Source: Corynebacterium sp. 74A
GTDB lineage: Bacteria > Actinomycetota > Actinomycetes > Mycobacteriales > Mycobacteriaceae
DNA length: 64,000 nucleotides
Direction: 5' to 3'
Assembly (NCBI RefSeq): GCF_008930665.1
Contig: NZ_PQMG01000004.1
Location: 62,001 to 126,000 of the forward strand
Positions 43,338 to 52,280 of the stretch are shown here, one piece after another (position 1 is the first letter of the stretch; the number at the start of each line of letters is the position of its first letter). Position numbers and translations under genes: made by a program. The notes below the pieces were generated by a model. It made no database searches. It had not been told where the DNA came from and saw only the letters and a program-made list of their open reading frames with translations.

Positions 43338-43565
43338 TTAGTTGATAAAGCCCACTGGATGAGCGTGTGCGGAACCGAATTCCACATAAGCGATAGAGCT
43401 ACTACGGACCACATACTTTCGGCCCTTGTCATCATCCAGAGTCACAGAGGTCGGCTCTGTGCTGGCGAGTGCCTGCTGCACCTGCGCGAGCACCTCATCC
43501 TGGGCGCGATCGGAGGAGATAACAAGCTCGCGTGGGCTGTCATTGAAACCAATTTTGATGTCCAT
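43338..43565 (-). CDS. DUF3107 small protein
   Basis: A 75-residue protein with the actinobacterial DUF3107 pattern (IKIGFNDSPRELVI, QVQQALAS, KYVVRSSSIAYVEFG). The counterpart in M. tuberculosis is Rv3208A. Function unknown. Between it and the DEAD helicase gene, where M. tuberculosis has a TetR regulator, there is only a promoter region here. Confidence 0.8.
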   Translation of the reverse strand: MDIKIGFNDSPRELVISSDRAQDEVLAQVQQALASTEPTSVTLDDDKGRKYVVRSSSIAYVEFGSAHAHPVGFIN

Positions 43566-43741
43566 ACAGATGCCCTCTTTCCATGTCTGTGACGATGGCG
43601 CGGCACCTGCCTAGGCTACCGCGCCGGTGCGTATGAATTAACGGTTATCGTCTCATATGCACAGTGAGGATAGTAGTTCTCTGCCACCGTGCACTGAGGC
43701 AGTCTCCAATACTAGTGGCTGGACAGTTAGTATCTATAGAT

Positions 43742-45295
43742 GTGTCTGACCAAGGATCTTCCACCGCCCACGATCAGCCTCGCTCTGCCGGTTCGAGGCG
43801 TTCCCGCCGCCGAGTGCGTCGCCACACCACGCGCCAGCAGGTAGCCGAGGCCGCACCGGCACCCTCCGAGACGGCTGCGGCGACCGCTCCCCCTGCCGCT
43901 ACAGAGGCTGCCGCCGCGCCCGCCGCGGCACCACCTTCTCGCAGTACAGCCGCCACGCAGGACGCCGCCACTCCGACTTTTGCGGAGCTGGGCGTCGCCG
44001 TGGAGATCGTGGAGGCCCTGGCAGAAAAGGGCATCACCCACACCTTTGCCATCCAGGAGCTCACGCTGCCCTTAGCGCTTGATGGCGCCGATATCATCGG
44101 CCAGGCCCGCACCGGCATGGGCAAGACCCTCGGTTTCGGCGTGCCGCTTCTTGATCGCGTCTTTGACGCCGCCGATGTAGCGGAGCTCGATGGCACCCCG
44201 CGCGCCCTGATTGTCTGCCCCACCCGCGAGCTGGCGGTACAGGTGAGTGAGGATCTCGCCACTGCCGCAGCCCGCCTGCCGGTGCGGGTACTGGCGATCT
44301 ACGGTGGCACCCCCTATGAGGATCAAATTTCGGCACTCGAGCGAGGCGTGGACGTGGTCGTGGGCACGCCGGGACGGCTCCTTGATCTTGCCCAGCGCGG
44401 GGCACTGCGGCTCAACGAGGTGGCGATCCTAGTTCTCGACGAGGCCGATGAGATGCTCGATCTGGGCTTTTTGCCCGATATTGAAAAGCTCATGGCCATG
44501 CTCACCCACGCCCACCAGACGATGTTGTTCTCGGCCACCATGCCCGGCCCCATCATCACCTTGGCCCGAGGCTTCATGCACAAGCCGGTGCATATTCGGG
44601 CCGAGTCGGCGGAGTCCTCGCAGACACACGCCTCTACCCGCCAGGTGGTGATGCAGGCGCACCAGATGGATAAAACGGCGATTATTTCCCGCATTCTGCA
44701 GGCTCCCGGCCGCGGCCGCACCATCATTTTCACCCGCACGAAGCGTTCCTCGGCGACATTGGCCGAAAGCCTTGCCGCCCATGGCTTTGCAGTGGGGGCG
44801 GTGCACGGCGATATGGGACAATCGGCCCGCGAGCGCTCACTCACTGCGTTCCGCGAGGGACGCATCACGATCCTGGTGGCCACCGATGTGGCCGCCCGCG
44901 GTATCGACATTGATGATGTCACCCATGTGATCAACTATCAGACCCCGGACGATCCGATGACCTATGTGCACCGGATTGGCCGCACCGGACGCGCTGGCCA
45001 CACCGGAACGGCCGTCACCTTGGTGGGCTTTGATGAGCTGCACAAGTGGGCGCTGATCAATGATGAGCTCAAGCTCGACCAGCAGGAACCGCCACAGTGG
45101 TTCTCTACCTCCCCAGAGCTATTCGAGGCCCTCGATATTCCCGAGGGCGCTACGGATTCCATCGGCGATGCCCGCCCCGTCTTCGGCGGGGGTGCCTCGA
45201 GCCTGCGTGGTCGCGGCAGCCGCCCGCGGGGCGCTGGGCGCAGCCACGGGCGCGGTCAGCAGAACGGCCGCGGAGGGCGCGGGCGCCGTAACTAG
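43742..45295 (+). CDS. DEAD-box RNA helicase (RhlE/CshA-like)
   Basis: A 517-residue helicase. An Ala/Pro-rich N-terminal extension (about 1-80) is followed by the Q motif region, Walker A ARTGMGKT, DEADEMLDLGF, SAT (FSATMPG), ARGIDIDD and HRIGRTGRAG, and then a C-terminal Gly/Arg-rich tail (RGRGSRPRGAGR...) that probably binds RNA. The GTG at 43742 fits a leaderless mRNA: a TAGTAT -10 element lies about nine bases upstream. Corresponds to Rv3211 (rhlE). Likely role in cold or structural RNA remodelling and RNA decay. Confidence 0.85.
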   Translation: MSDQGSSTAHDQPRSAGSRRSRRRVRRHTTRQQVAEAAPAPSETAAATAPPAATEAAAAPAAAPPSRSTAATQDAATPTFAELGVAVEIVEALAEKGITHTFAIQELTLPLALDGADIIGQARTGMGKTLGFGVPLLDRVFDAADVAELDGTPRALIVCPTRELAVQVSEDLATAAARLPVRVLAIYGGTPYEDQISALERGVDVVVGTPGRLLDLAQRGALRLNEVAILVLDEADEMLDLGFLPDIEKLMAMLTHAHQTMLFSATMPGPIITLARGFMHKPVHIRAESAESSQTHASTRQVVMQAHQMDKTAIISRILQAPGRGRTIIFTRTKRSSATLAESLAAHGFAVGAVHGDMGQSARERSLTAFREGRITILVATDVAARGIDIDDVTHVINYQTPDDPMTYVHRIGRTGRAGHTGTAVTLVGFDELHKWALINDELKLDQQEPPQWFSTSPELFEALDIPEGATDSIGDARPVFGGGASSLRGRGSRPRGAGRSHGRGQQNGRGGRGRRN

Positions 45296-45318
45296 AAAGT
45301 GCGGTATCCTTCAGCCTC

Positions 45319-46614
45319 ATGAGTTCACGCGATAGCGGTGCGGCTGGTGCTGCCACCCCTGCTCGGCGCCGCCTCACCCCCGCTGCGGGCTGGTCTGTGC
45401 TCGCGCTACTGGTGGCGCTCATCTGTGTGCTCACATACCTCAGCGCCCCGGCCCGCCACGCGCATCTGCGCAGCTCCATCGGCCCAGAGGAGCAGCCCCC
45501 GCAGGTGCCGAGTGTGGTCACCTCCTTCCCGGAGTCCATGCATAAACAGTGGACGCTCACCGCTGAGTCCTCGCTGCAGCAGCGGGATACCTATGTGATC
45601 GATGGCTTGGTAATCGCCGCGGAGGACCACCGAGTGTTCGCCTTCGACCCCGCCACCGAGACCGAGCGCTGGTCCTATGAGCGCAGCGATGCCACCGTCT
45701 GCGCACTATCTTTGGCATTTTCGCAGGTGATGGTGTCCTTCTCCACGGGCTTCGGCTGCGGTGAAACCACGGCCATCGATGCCGATACCGGCCGTTATAA
45801 CAGCACCCGCGCGGTGCTCACCGAAGAGCCCGTGCAGTCGCTGCGTTCCAATGACGCCGCGGGGGTGTACAACGATGAGTTGGTGGTGCTGTGGCGTTCG
45901 GATCTGGTGCGCACCATCCAGGTGGGTAAGGATCCCGCCCCGCAGGAGCGCGAACAGCTGGGCCGTGGTTATTGCCGCATTGGTTCCGCTCTGACTCGGC
46001 TGAGCACCCTGGCCCTCATCGATATCTGCGCGCCTGAGGAAGCCGGCAATAACAGTGGTGCCCCTGTGGCTCGGCTGCACTTTTTCGACCGCAATCCCGA
46101 GGATTCCCGCAAGCCGGAGCCCGAGAAAACCATCGAGCTCGAGCAGCCGGACGCCCAGCTTCTGGCCGTCGCTGAGGATGCCGCCGCGGTGTACTACCCG
46201 CCCCAAGACCTGCGCGTCCAGGGACGTATTGTCTCCTATGGCATCAATGGCGAGGTGCTGAGCGAGCGCGGCGTGGCACCGCTCTTCGATCCGCGCACCA
46301 TCATTCACGCCGATCTTCCCCACCACATCACGGTCTACACCGATCGCGGCCTCATCCTCTTCCACCCCACGACCCTCGCCGTGGAACACATCTTCTCCGA
46401 CGCCATCGGCTCCGGGGTGGCAATGGGCACCGATGCCGTGGCCTATCCCGTCCGTGATGGTCTCGCCCTCGCCGAGTGGCACCGGGGCAAGCGGATCGAC
46501 CATGTCCGCGCCTCCATCGACGATGGCGCCGATTCCACCCCGATTAATCTGCGCCTTTCTGGGGACACGATCATCGCCCAACAGGGCTCAACGATCACAG
46601 GGTGGCGTCGATAA
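45319..46614 (+). CDS. Membrane-anchored propeller-like protein (Rv3212-like)
   Basis: A 431-residue protein with a basic cytosolic head, one membrane helix (about 23-42) and a long extracytoplasmic domain. That domain has repeated YVIDGLVIAAEDHRVFAFDPATE-like strands and a Trp-rich pattern reminiscent of PQQ-type beta-propellers. The gene position matches Rv3212. Function unknown. Its stop codon lies inside a strong inverted repeat. Confidence 0.65.
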   Translation: MSSRDSGAAGAATPARRRLTPAAGWSVLALLVALICVLTYLSAPARHAHLRSSIGPEEQPPQVPSVVTSFPESMHKQWTLTAESSLQQRDTYVIDGLVIAAEDHRVFAFDPATETERWSYERSDATVCALSLAFSQVMVSFSTGFGCGETTAIDADTGRYNSTRAVLTEEPVQSLRSNDAAGVYNDELVVLWRSDLVRTIQVGKDPAPQEREQLGRGYCRIGSALTRLSTLALIDICAPEEAGNNSGAPVARLHFFDRNPEDSRKPEPEKTIELEQPDAQLLAVAEDAAAVYYPPQDLRVQGRIVSYGINGEVLSERGVAPLFDPRTIIHADLPHHITVYTDRGLILFHPTTLAVEHIFSDAIGSGVAMGTDAVAYPVRDGLALAEWHRGKRIDHVRASIDDGADSTPINLRLSGDTIIAQQGSTITGWRR

Positions 46615-46634
46615 TCGCTTATCGACGCCACCCT
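46599..46634. terminator. Perfect 16-bp hairpin between convergent genes
   Basis: AGGGTGGCGTCGATAA (46599-46614) and its exact complement (46619-46634) are separated by four bases. The stop codon TAA of the plus-strand gene is the end of the left arm, and the minus-strand gene ends 17 bases beyond. No T-tract follows, so it may act as a bidirectional transcription barrier or RNA end structure. Confidence 0.65.
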
Positions 46635-46650
46635 GCAGGCATATTCTCGC

Positions 46651-47121
46651 CTAGTACTGCGCTGCCGCCCAGCGCACGGCGACCCCGTTGAAGAGCAGGC
46701 CCAGGCCGAGCAGGCCCACAATGCCCACCGCAATGGCCGAGGGGGTGTGCCCGGCGCCGTGAATATAGAAGGCAATGGGAAGAAGCAGCATGTTGAGCAT
46801 GAGTATGGGCGCGCGGCCCCAGCGCTTGCCGCGGGCGAGGAATAGTGCTGCAATGCAGACCGCGCCGAAGAAGATGAGAAAGACCACGCCGGTGCCGAAG
46901 CCGAGCAGATCGGCGCGCAGCTCATCTTCGAAAACAGCGGAGGCATCGCGATATCCCAGCAGGTCACGGGCCATGAGAAAAATGCCATACGCGATACCGA
47001 GGAGCCCCTCTACCCCGCCGAGTATCGCCGCCCAGCGAATAGGGGCGGGAACGGCGGATGCGGCCTGCTCCGCAGGGGGCGTGGACTCGGGGCTGCGGCG
47101 GGATTTTTCTGCTCTGCTCAC
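46651..47121 (-). CDS. Four-helix membrane protein of unknown function
   Basis: A 156-residue protein: a polar Ser/Glu/Pro-rich N-terminus, then four hydrophobic helices (about 28-48, 73-93, 101-119 and 128-150) separated by short loops. I do not recognise the family. It is divergent from the lipid kinase gene. Confidence 0.65.
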   Translation of the reverse strand: MSRAEKSRRSPESTPPAEQAASAVPAPIRWAAILGGVEGLLGIAYGIFLMARDLLGYRDASAVFEDELRADLLGFGTGVVFLIFFGAVCIAALFLARGKRWGRAPILMLNMLLLPIAFYIHGAGHTPSAIAVGIVGLLGLGLLFNGVAVRWAAAQY

Positions 47122-47219
47122 AGAACATCAGTCTATACAACGCCGGTGGCTGCGCCCTAGACATCCCGCAGCGACGCAGCGCGCCGTCGCGGGAGCGGAA
47201 TCCTTTACACTGGGGAATC

Positions 47220-48242
47220 GTGCGAAGCCTACTTTTGATGAACCCCAACTCCACGAGCGTCAGCCATGCCATTGTCCGCGATGTTGTGAACGCGCTCGCG
47301 CCTGTGACGTCCATCAAGGCTGTCCATACGGCCTATCCGCAGCATGCCGAGGCGATCTGCGCTGGGCTGCGGCGCTCTGATTATGACGCCATCATAATTC
47401 TCGGCGGCGATGGCACTGTCGGCGAGGTGATCAATGGCTTACTGGGCAAAGATGTTGCTGCCCGCCCCGATGCTGCCGAGCTGCCGCGACTAGTAATCAT
47501 CCCCACCGGCTCCGCCAATGTCTATGCCCGCGCCCTCGGGCTGCCCAATGATCCCACAGAGGCCGCCTCTGAGATCGCGGATCTGCTCCGCGAGGGCACG
47601 GTGCGGCGCCTGCCGCTGGCCATGGCACATAATGTGGGCTCGGCAGAGACAGATCCGGACCATGATGAGTCCAAGCGCTGGCTCTGCGTGAACCTAGGCA
47701 TCGGCATTGATGCCGCCGTGATTCACTCGATGGAGCAGGCCCGCAAGCGCGGCATCTCGGCAACCCCCGGCAAATACGCGCTTATTGCGGCACGCGCCTG
47801 GCGTCGCCTGCGGGCGCATCCGCCGCATATCTCTTTCCGAGCGGAGACCGCTGGCACCGTGCGGGAGGAAAAGGAGCTGCCCTTGGTGGTGGTATCCAAT
47901 ACCAATCCCTGGACATTTGCCGGCCCCGTTCCGGTTGTGACCAACCCCGATGCCCGAACGGAAGGTGGCCTCTCAATTTTCGCCCTCACCAGCGCCGAAG
48001 GCGCCGGTGGACTGGCGGCTTTGATGAAGACGGTGGGCTCGAATGTCCGATTCTGGTCTGCTTTGCCCGTGGATACCGGAGAAATCCAAGTTGACGATAT
48101 CAACGCACTTACACTCACCCTGACAGAGAAGACGAAGTGGCAGCTAGACGGCGAGTTTATGGGCGAGACAGATCGCATCGATATCGTTTCTGTCCCCGAT
48201 GTGATCGACGTGATCGCCCCTGAGGGCGCTCAAATTTCGTGA
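47220..48242 (+). CDS. Diacylglycerol kinase family lipid kinase
   Basis: A 340-residue kinase with the DAGK catalytic signature: GGDGTVGEVINGLL near residue 62, PTGSANVYARALGLP and LGIGIDAAVIH. The C-terminal half carries the conserved beta-rich domain ending in WQLDGEFMG, the phosphate-contacting motif. The start is a GTG at 47220, nine bases after the -10 element TACACT (47206-47211), so the mRNA is probably leaderless. Members phosphorylate diacylglycerol or sphingoid-type lipids; the substrate here is not fixed by sequence. Confidence 0.85.
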   Translation: MRSLLLMNPNSTSVSHAIVRDVVNALAPVTSIKAVHTAYPQHAEAICAGLRRSDYDAIIILGGDGTVGEVINGLLGKDVAARPDAAELPRLVIIPTGSANVYARALGLPNDPTEAASEIADLLREGTVRRLPLAMAHNVGSAETDPDHDESKRWLCVNLGIGIDAAVIHSMEQARKRGISATPGKYALIAARAWRRLRAHPPHISFRAETAGTVREEKELPLVVVSNTNPWTFAGPVPVVTNPDARTEGGLSIFALTSAEGAGGLAALMKTVGSNVRFWSALPVDTGEIQVDDINALTLTLTEKTKWQLDGEFMGETDRIDIVSVPDVIDVIAPEGAQIS

Positions 48243-48625
48243 GATATGTCACTAATTTGGCGAAAGCTCTAGCCAAACAGACATAGTCGTGCAAGAATTC
48301 ACTTCAGCGAAGGCAAAGAAAGCGCAACCCTTTGCCAAAATTCGGTAGAAGCAGAGATTAACCATACGTTAAACCCGCAGCTGAGACGGAACGCTTAAGC
48401 GGCGGGCGTTAATTTTTCTCTCCCTTGGCTTCACTGTAGCTAGCAAGCACGACCCCCATATTCTTGGGAGTCACTCGTGCCCTCTACTAGCCGTAGGATG
48501 TCAGAACTGCGAAGAGAAGAGCGCCCTCATCCGGATCATCCGATGCGTACCCTGCCTTCACCCGAAGCCGATAATTCACCCTGATAGATGCACTAAAGCT
48601 TTAGCTTAACTTTAAGGAGTACACC
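48243..48625. promoter_or_regulatory. Long upstream region of whiB1 with a GlxR/CRP-type site and palindromes
   Basis: There is no gene in this 383-bp interval. It holds GTGA-GATATG-TCAC (48239-48252), a perfect match to the CRP/GlxR GTGA-N6-TCAC core with the TA centre, overlapping the lipid-kinase stop. It also holds TTAAC-CATAC-GTTAA (48358-48372) and the perfect 12-bp palindrome CTAAAGCTTTAG (48593-48604). AAGGAG lies just before the whiB1 ATG. In M. tuberculosis, whiB1 is a known CRP/cAMP target, which makes regulation by GlxR plausible. Confidence 0.6.
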
Positions 48626-48889
48626 ATGGACTGGCGCCACAACGCAGTTTGCCGCGACGAGGACCCTGAGCTCTTCTTCCCTGTAGGAAATTCTGGGCCC
48701 GCCCTGGCACAGATCGCCCGGGCAAAGCTGGTGTGCAACCGCTGCCCAGTAACCAACCACTGCCTGAAGTGGGCCCTCGAGTCCGGCCAAGATGCCGGCG
48801 TCTGGGGTGGTATGAGCGAGGACGAGCGCCGCGCCCTGAAGCGCCGCAACAAGGCGCTGGCGCGCCAGCGCTCCCGCGCCACAGTCTAG
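48626..48889 (+). CDS. whiB1: Fe-S regulator WhiB1
   Basis: An 87-residue protein. Cluster cysteines at 9, 37, 40 and 46, the GVWGG turn and a basic C-terminal helix (RALKRRNKALARQRSR) match WhiB1 in spacing and length. WhiB1 binds an NO-sensitive 4Fe-4S cluster and the sigma factor; it is essential in mycobacteria. The order whiB1, bL37 gene, rshA-sigH is conserved. A strong AAGGAG lies upstream. Confidence 0.9.
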   Translation: MDWRHNAVCRDEDPELFFPVGNSGPALAQIARAKLVCNRCPVTNHCLKWALESGQDAGVWGGMSEDERRALKRRNKALARQRSRATV

Positions 48890-48911
48890 GAAGCGTGAGT
48901 GCCACAGTGAA

Positions 48912-48941
48912 TTGTTCTCGCCGTGAGTGAGACGATACACT
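48912..48941 (+). promoter_or_regulatory. Promoter of the bL37 gene
   Basis: TTGTTC (48912-48917) and TACACT (48936-48941) are 18 bp apart, about 50 bases upstream of the short ribosomal protein gene. GGAAGGAG precedes the ATG at 48994. Confidence 0.55.
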
Positions 48942-48993
48942 GGGCACTCAAACTTTCTTTTCATTCATACCCACCTCTAGGAAGGAGACCACT

Positions 48994-49068
48994 ATGAGCA
49001 AGCGTGGTCGCAAGCGTAAGGACCGTCGCAAGAAGGGCGCTAACCACGGTAAGCGCCCCAACGCCTAA
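48994..49068 (+). CDS. Ribosomal protein bL37 (24 residues)
   Basis: A very short, strongly basic protein (MSKRGRKRKDRRKKG...HGKRPNA) with AAGGAG seven bases upstream and a bidirectional terminator right after it. Sequence and size match bL37, the small actinobacterial 50S subunit protein first seen in mycobacterial ribosome structures. It is too short for usual gene-finder cut-offs. Its location after whiB1 is shared with mycobacteria. Confidence 0.9.
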   Translation: MSKRGRKRKDRRKKGANHGKRPNA

Positions 49069-49094
49069 GCCACTGGCCTAGGCCCTAGCGCAGC

Positions 49095-49135
49095 AAAACC
49101 CAGCCTGGTTTCTTTGAAGAACCACGCTGGGTTTT
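49095..49135. terminator. Bidirectional terminator between the bL37 gene and rshA
   Basis: AAAACCCAGC (49095-49104) pairs with GCTGGGTTTT (49126-49135), with an inner TGGTT/AACCA extension. A-rich on the left and T-rich on the right, it can stop transcription from both sides, as needed for the convergent genes. Confidence 0.85.
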
Positions 49136-49155
49136 CTCTTTTCTCACCGCTGCGG

Positions 49156-49422
49156 CTAGCCGATGGTCCACTCCACGCGCATCTTGAAGCGGATGGTTTC
49201 ACGCAGCCGGGTGGGGGCTTTTTGGCAGCAGCACTGCCGCAGAAGCTCGCGTACCTGCTCCTCTACTCCGAGACGCTCGAAGCACTCTGGGCAGGCCTCC
49301 ACGTGCCGGCGCAGCTGTGCCCGCTCGCCGGGGCTGCAATCCCCCTCCAGCAGCCGAGCGAGAGAGGCATAGGCGCGCTCGCAGCTTTCGGAGCATTCAT
49401 GCTTGCGTCCGCAGTCTCTCAT
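49156..49422 (-). CDS. rshA: Anti-sigma factor RshA
   Basis: An 88-residue zinc-binding anti-sigma protein. The ZAS motif HVEACPEC gives H40, C44 and C47, with further cysteines at the N-terminus ([11 protein letters not shown]) and C-terminus (QCCCQ). In this family oxidation of the cysteines releases SigH. The start overlaps the sigH stop (ATGA), so the two are coupled. Matches the sigH-rshA pair of corynebacteria and mycobacteria. Confidence 0.9.
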   Translation of the reverse strand: MRDCGRKHECSESCERAYASLARLLEGDCSPGERAQLRRHVEACPECFERLGVEEQVRELLRQCCCQKAPTRLRETIRFKMRVEWTIG

Positions 49423-50087
49423 TGGCTCACCTTCCGCGTTGTTGTGGCCTGCTCGGTGCTGTCCGTCTCGGGCTCGACGCCGATGCCATGATCGGCAGCT
49501 ACCTCTCTCAACGCATCGCGCAGCTGTCTTCTTCCCCGATGCAGCCGACTCATCACCGTTCCGAGGGGAGTGCCCATGATCTCCGCGATCTCCTTATAGG
49601 CCAGCCCCTCCACGTCTGCGTAGTAGACCACCATGCGATAGTCCTCGCTGAGCTGGTTCATCGCATCCGCAATCTGGGTATTCGGCAGCAGCTTCAATGC
49701 CTCCACCTCAGCGGATTCCAACCCGGTGGAATCGTGGGTGGAGGTATTCATCAGCTGATGATCGGTGATCTCCTCGGTGGGCAGCTGCTGCGGCCGGCGC
49801 TTTTTCTTGCGATAGCTATTGATATAGGTGTTGGTCATGATCCGGTACAGCCACGCCTTGAGATTGGTGCCCGGTTGAAAAGAGGAGAAGGCCTGATAGG
49901 CCTTGAAATAGGTTTCCTGCACGAGATCCTCGGCGTCCGCCGGGTTGCGCGTCATGCGCAGCGCGCCGCCATAGAGCTGATCCAGCAGCGGCAGGGCGTC
50001 GTCTTCGAAACGCTGCTCGAGGCTGCGCTCATCCTCGCCTGCGCGCGCTCGGCTCGTGGCCTGTGCGTCCTCAGGTGTGTCCACCAT
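49419..50087 (-). CDS. sigH: ECF sigma factor SigH
   Basis: A 222-residue ECF sigma factor. Region 2 is about residues 30-100 ([36 protein letters not shown]) and region 4 about 145-200 ([37 protein letters not shown]). It controls the disulfide, oxidative and heat stress response. The C-terminus after region 4 is short. It is followed by its anti-sigma gene. Confidence 0.92.
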   Translation of the reverse strand: MVDTPEDAQATSRARAGEDERSLEQRFEDDALPLLDQLYGGALRMTRNPADAEDLVQETYFKAYQAFSSFQPGTNLKAWLYRIMTNTYINSYRKKKRRPQQLPTEEITDHQLMNTSTHDSTGLESAEVEALKLLPNTQIADAMNQLSEDYRMVVYYADVEGLAYKEIAEIMGTPLGTVMSRLHRGRRQLRDALREVAADHGIGVEPETDSTEQATTTRKVSQ

Positions 50088-50137
50088 GCTTATCCCCGTG
50101 GCTCCTGCCTCTATAGTCGCGGTGTGCGCCGTGCGTC

Positions 50138-50857
50138 CTAGTCGTCCTCGTTTATTCTAGGGTCCGCCACGTCCACACATCGCACCGCCTCCTCATTGAG
50201 CAGCACCGGCTCAGCCGACCAGGTGCCGTCAGCTGCCCCCACATAGAGTGCCGCCATGCCGTCGAAAGGCGGCTCGCCCACTCTGATGCGCACCCCCGGC
50301 ACGATGCCGTTATCGTTCAGGTAGCGCAGGATGTCCACGCTGTGATCGTGGATCCGCTCCACCACAGTGTCCGCGCCGGGAGCAAGCGCTGCCAGCGTAT
50401 AACCGCCCACGGTGTCGATCTCCCCGCTCGCGCTGGGAATCGGATCCCCATGCGGGTCGCGGCTGGGGAATCCGAGAAAGCTATCAATCCGGCCGAGCAA
50501 ACGATCAGAGATGGCGTGTTCGAGTAGCTCGGCCTCCTCGTGCACCTCATCCCAGCCATAGTTCAGCGTTTCCACCAAAAAGCTTTCCACCAGTCGGTGC
50601 CGCCGTACCATAGCTAGGGCCAGCTGCCGCCCCTGCGCGGTGAGGGTGATGCCGCGGTAGGGTTCGCGGTAAATATAGCCGTTCTGCGCCAGCTTTTTCA
50701 CCGCCTCAGAGGCCGTGGGGGTCTTCTGCCCCATCGTGCTGGCGAGCTCTTTCAACGAGGCCGGCGCCTGCGTCCGCTCGCAAATATCAAAAATGTTCTT
50801 CAAGTAATCTTGGGTGCGCACGGGCAGATCAGTGATGGAAGGTACAGACGTATCCAT
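50138..50857 (-). CDS. DtxR/MntR-family metal-dependent repressor
   Basis: A 239-residue regulator. An N-terminal winged HTH (about 12-70; [25 protein letters not shown]) is followed by a dimerisation/metal domain with [21 protein letters not shown] and HGDPIPS metal-site motifs. An SH3-like C-terminal domain follows. Length and motifs suit the DtxR/IdeR/MntR family. By position near sigH it may be the manganese-responsive member rather than the iron regulator DtxR; the metal cannot be decided from sequence here. Confidence 0.85.
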   Translation of the reverse strand: MDTSVPSITDLPVRTQDYLKNIFDICERTQAPASLKELASTMGQKTPTASEAVKKLAQNGYIYREPYRGITLTAQGRQLALAMVRRHRLVESFLVETLNYGWDEVHEEAELLEHAISDRLLGRIDSFLGFPSRDPHGDPIPSASGEIDTVGGYTLAALAPGADTVVERIHDHSVDILRYLNDNGIVPGVRIRVGEPPFDGMAALYVGAADGTWSAEPVLLNEEAVRCVDVADPRINEDD

Positions 50858-50922
50858 ACTCTCTAACCCTAGCGTTTGATCGCTGACGCGCTAGGCCCCT
50901 CCAGCGTTATAGTGTCTCCGTT

Positions 50923-51450
50923 ATGGCAAAGAAAAAGAAAAAGGGCGCCTCGGGTGCCGCCACTCCCGCCCTGGCGGTGCTGCGCGCGGCCGGAATCGAG
51001 CATCAGGTTCACGAGTTCGACGCCGGTCACGACCACTTCGGCCAGCAGGCTGCTGCAGCACTCGGCGAGAGCGAGGGCGTCGCGGCCGCGGCCATCTTCA
51101 AAACCCTCGTGGTGGACTTAAGCGCCGGACGCGGGCCTCGCCGCAACCTCGCGGTGTGCTGCGTACCGGTCACCGGCTCGCTGTCGTTGAAGAAGGCCGC
51201 CCACGCCTTCGGCGTATCCAAGGTAAGCATGGCGGATCCGCATGACGCCGAAAAGTCCTCCGGCTATATCACCGGCGGGATCTCCCCACTGGGGCAGAAG
51301 AAACTCCTGCCCACGCGTATCGACGCCAGCGCCACGGCGCATCCGACCATCTATGTCTCCGGCGGCAAGCGCGGGCTCGATATCCAGCTCCGCGCCAGCG
51401 ATATGGCTGCCGTCCTCGGCGCTGAATTCAGCGATCTCGCCGCACCCTAG
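50923..51450 (+). CDS. YbaK-type aminoacyl-tRNA deacylase
   Basis: A 175-residue YbaK/ProX editing-domain protein with FKTLVVDL, CCVPVTGSLSLKKAAHAFG and GYITGGISPLGQK segments typical of Cys-tRNA(Pro) or related deacylases. It has a basic, Lys-rich N-terminus (MAKKKKKG). It hydrolyses misacylated tRNA in trans; which tRNA cannot be told. Confidence 0.85.
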   Translation: MAKKKKKGASGAATPALAVLRAAGIEHQVHEFDAGHDHFGQQAAAALGESEGVAAAAIFKTLVVDLSAGRGPRRNLAVCCVPVTGSLSLKKAAHAFGVSKVSMADPHDAEKSSGYITGGISPLGQKKLLPTRIDASATAHPTIYVSGGKRGLDIQLRASDMAAVLGAEFSDLAAP

Positions 51451-51492
51451 GCCGAAAAGGGGCGCGGCTGGTGAGCGTCGATAAGCGCGCTG

Positions 51493-52170
51493 CTAGGAGA
51501 TCAGCTCGGGATAATCATTGCCCACCCGGCCCACGGCCGTATCGGCTGGGGTGGTGATCACACTCGCGCGCAGGGACTCCGGCGCCGCTACGGAGACGAT
51601 CGCCTCCGCCGCCTGCTGATCCTGGATGAGCCACGCCTGGGCCTCCTGGGCGGTGAGCAGGCGCGGCATGCGATCATGCAGCCACGCAAGCGGCTCGGCG
51701 CTGGCGGTGGTGATGATCGTGGTGGACATCTGCCCCAGCCCGGTGGCGACCACGCCCGCAGCCCACAGCAGCTCGCCATCTTCTCGATGGACAAAGTGCG
51801 GCTGCTTATCCTTCCACTCGTAATAGCCATCCATGGGAATCACGCAGCGGGAACGGGCGAAGGCGTCACGGAAAGACGGCTTGGTGGCGACGGTTTCAGC
51901 TCGGGCGTTAAAGAGCACGGGACCGGTACTGTCCTTCTTCCAGTGCGGCAGCAAGCCCCACCGCGCGGCCCGCAGGCTCAGCGGGGCCGTCGTAGCGGCA
52001 TCCTGAAGCAGCTCGGTAGCAATAAACACCGGCACCGAGTGGGTGGGGGCGATATTGTAGCGCGGCGGCGGGCAGCCCTGCGGCGCATCAATCTCCGACA
52101 CGCCGAATACCCGCTGGGCATGGCGCAACAGCTCCTGCTCAGTGGTGAATAAAACAAAACGACCACACAT
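51493..52170 (-). CDS. SRAP-domain abasic-site protein (YedK/HMCES family)
   Basis: A 225-residue protein beginning MCGRF, so the catalytic Cys is residue 2. YNIAPTHSVPV, RWGLLPHWKK, NARAETV, RCVIPMDGYYEWK and HDRMPRLL are the conserved SRAP motifs. Such proteins crosslink to abasic sites in single-stranded DNA and shield them. The start at 52170 is required because the Cys must follow the initiator Met. Corresponds to Rv3226c. Confidence 0.9.
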   Translation of the reverse strand: MCGRFVLFTTEQELLRHAQRVFGVSEIDAPQGCPPPRYNIAPTHSVPVFIATELLQDAATTAPLSLRAARWGLLPHWKKDSTGPVLFNARAETVATKPSFRDAFARSRCVIPMDGYYEWKDKQPHFVHREDGELLWAAGVVATGLGQMSTTIITTASAEPLAWLHDRMPRLLTAQEAQAWLIQDQQAAEAIVSVAAPESLRASVITTPADTAVGRVGNDYPELIS

Positions 52171-52280
52171 GGTGCCCATTGTGCCAGCAGCCTGGCCACC
52201 TATCCCCCGTATGCTCACAACCACCTGCGGTTTTAGGGCACATCGACGACGCCACCGGACCCTAGCCCTAGAATCGAGGT

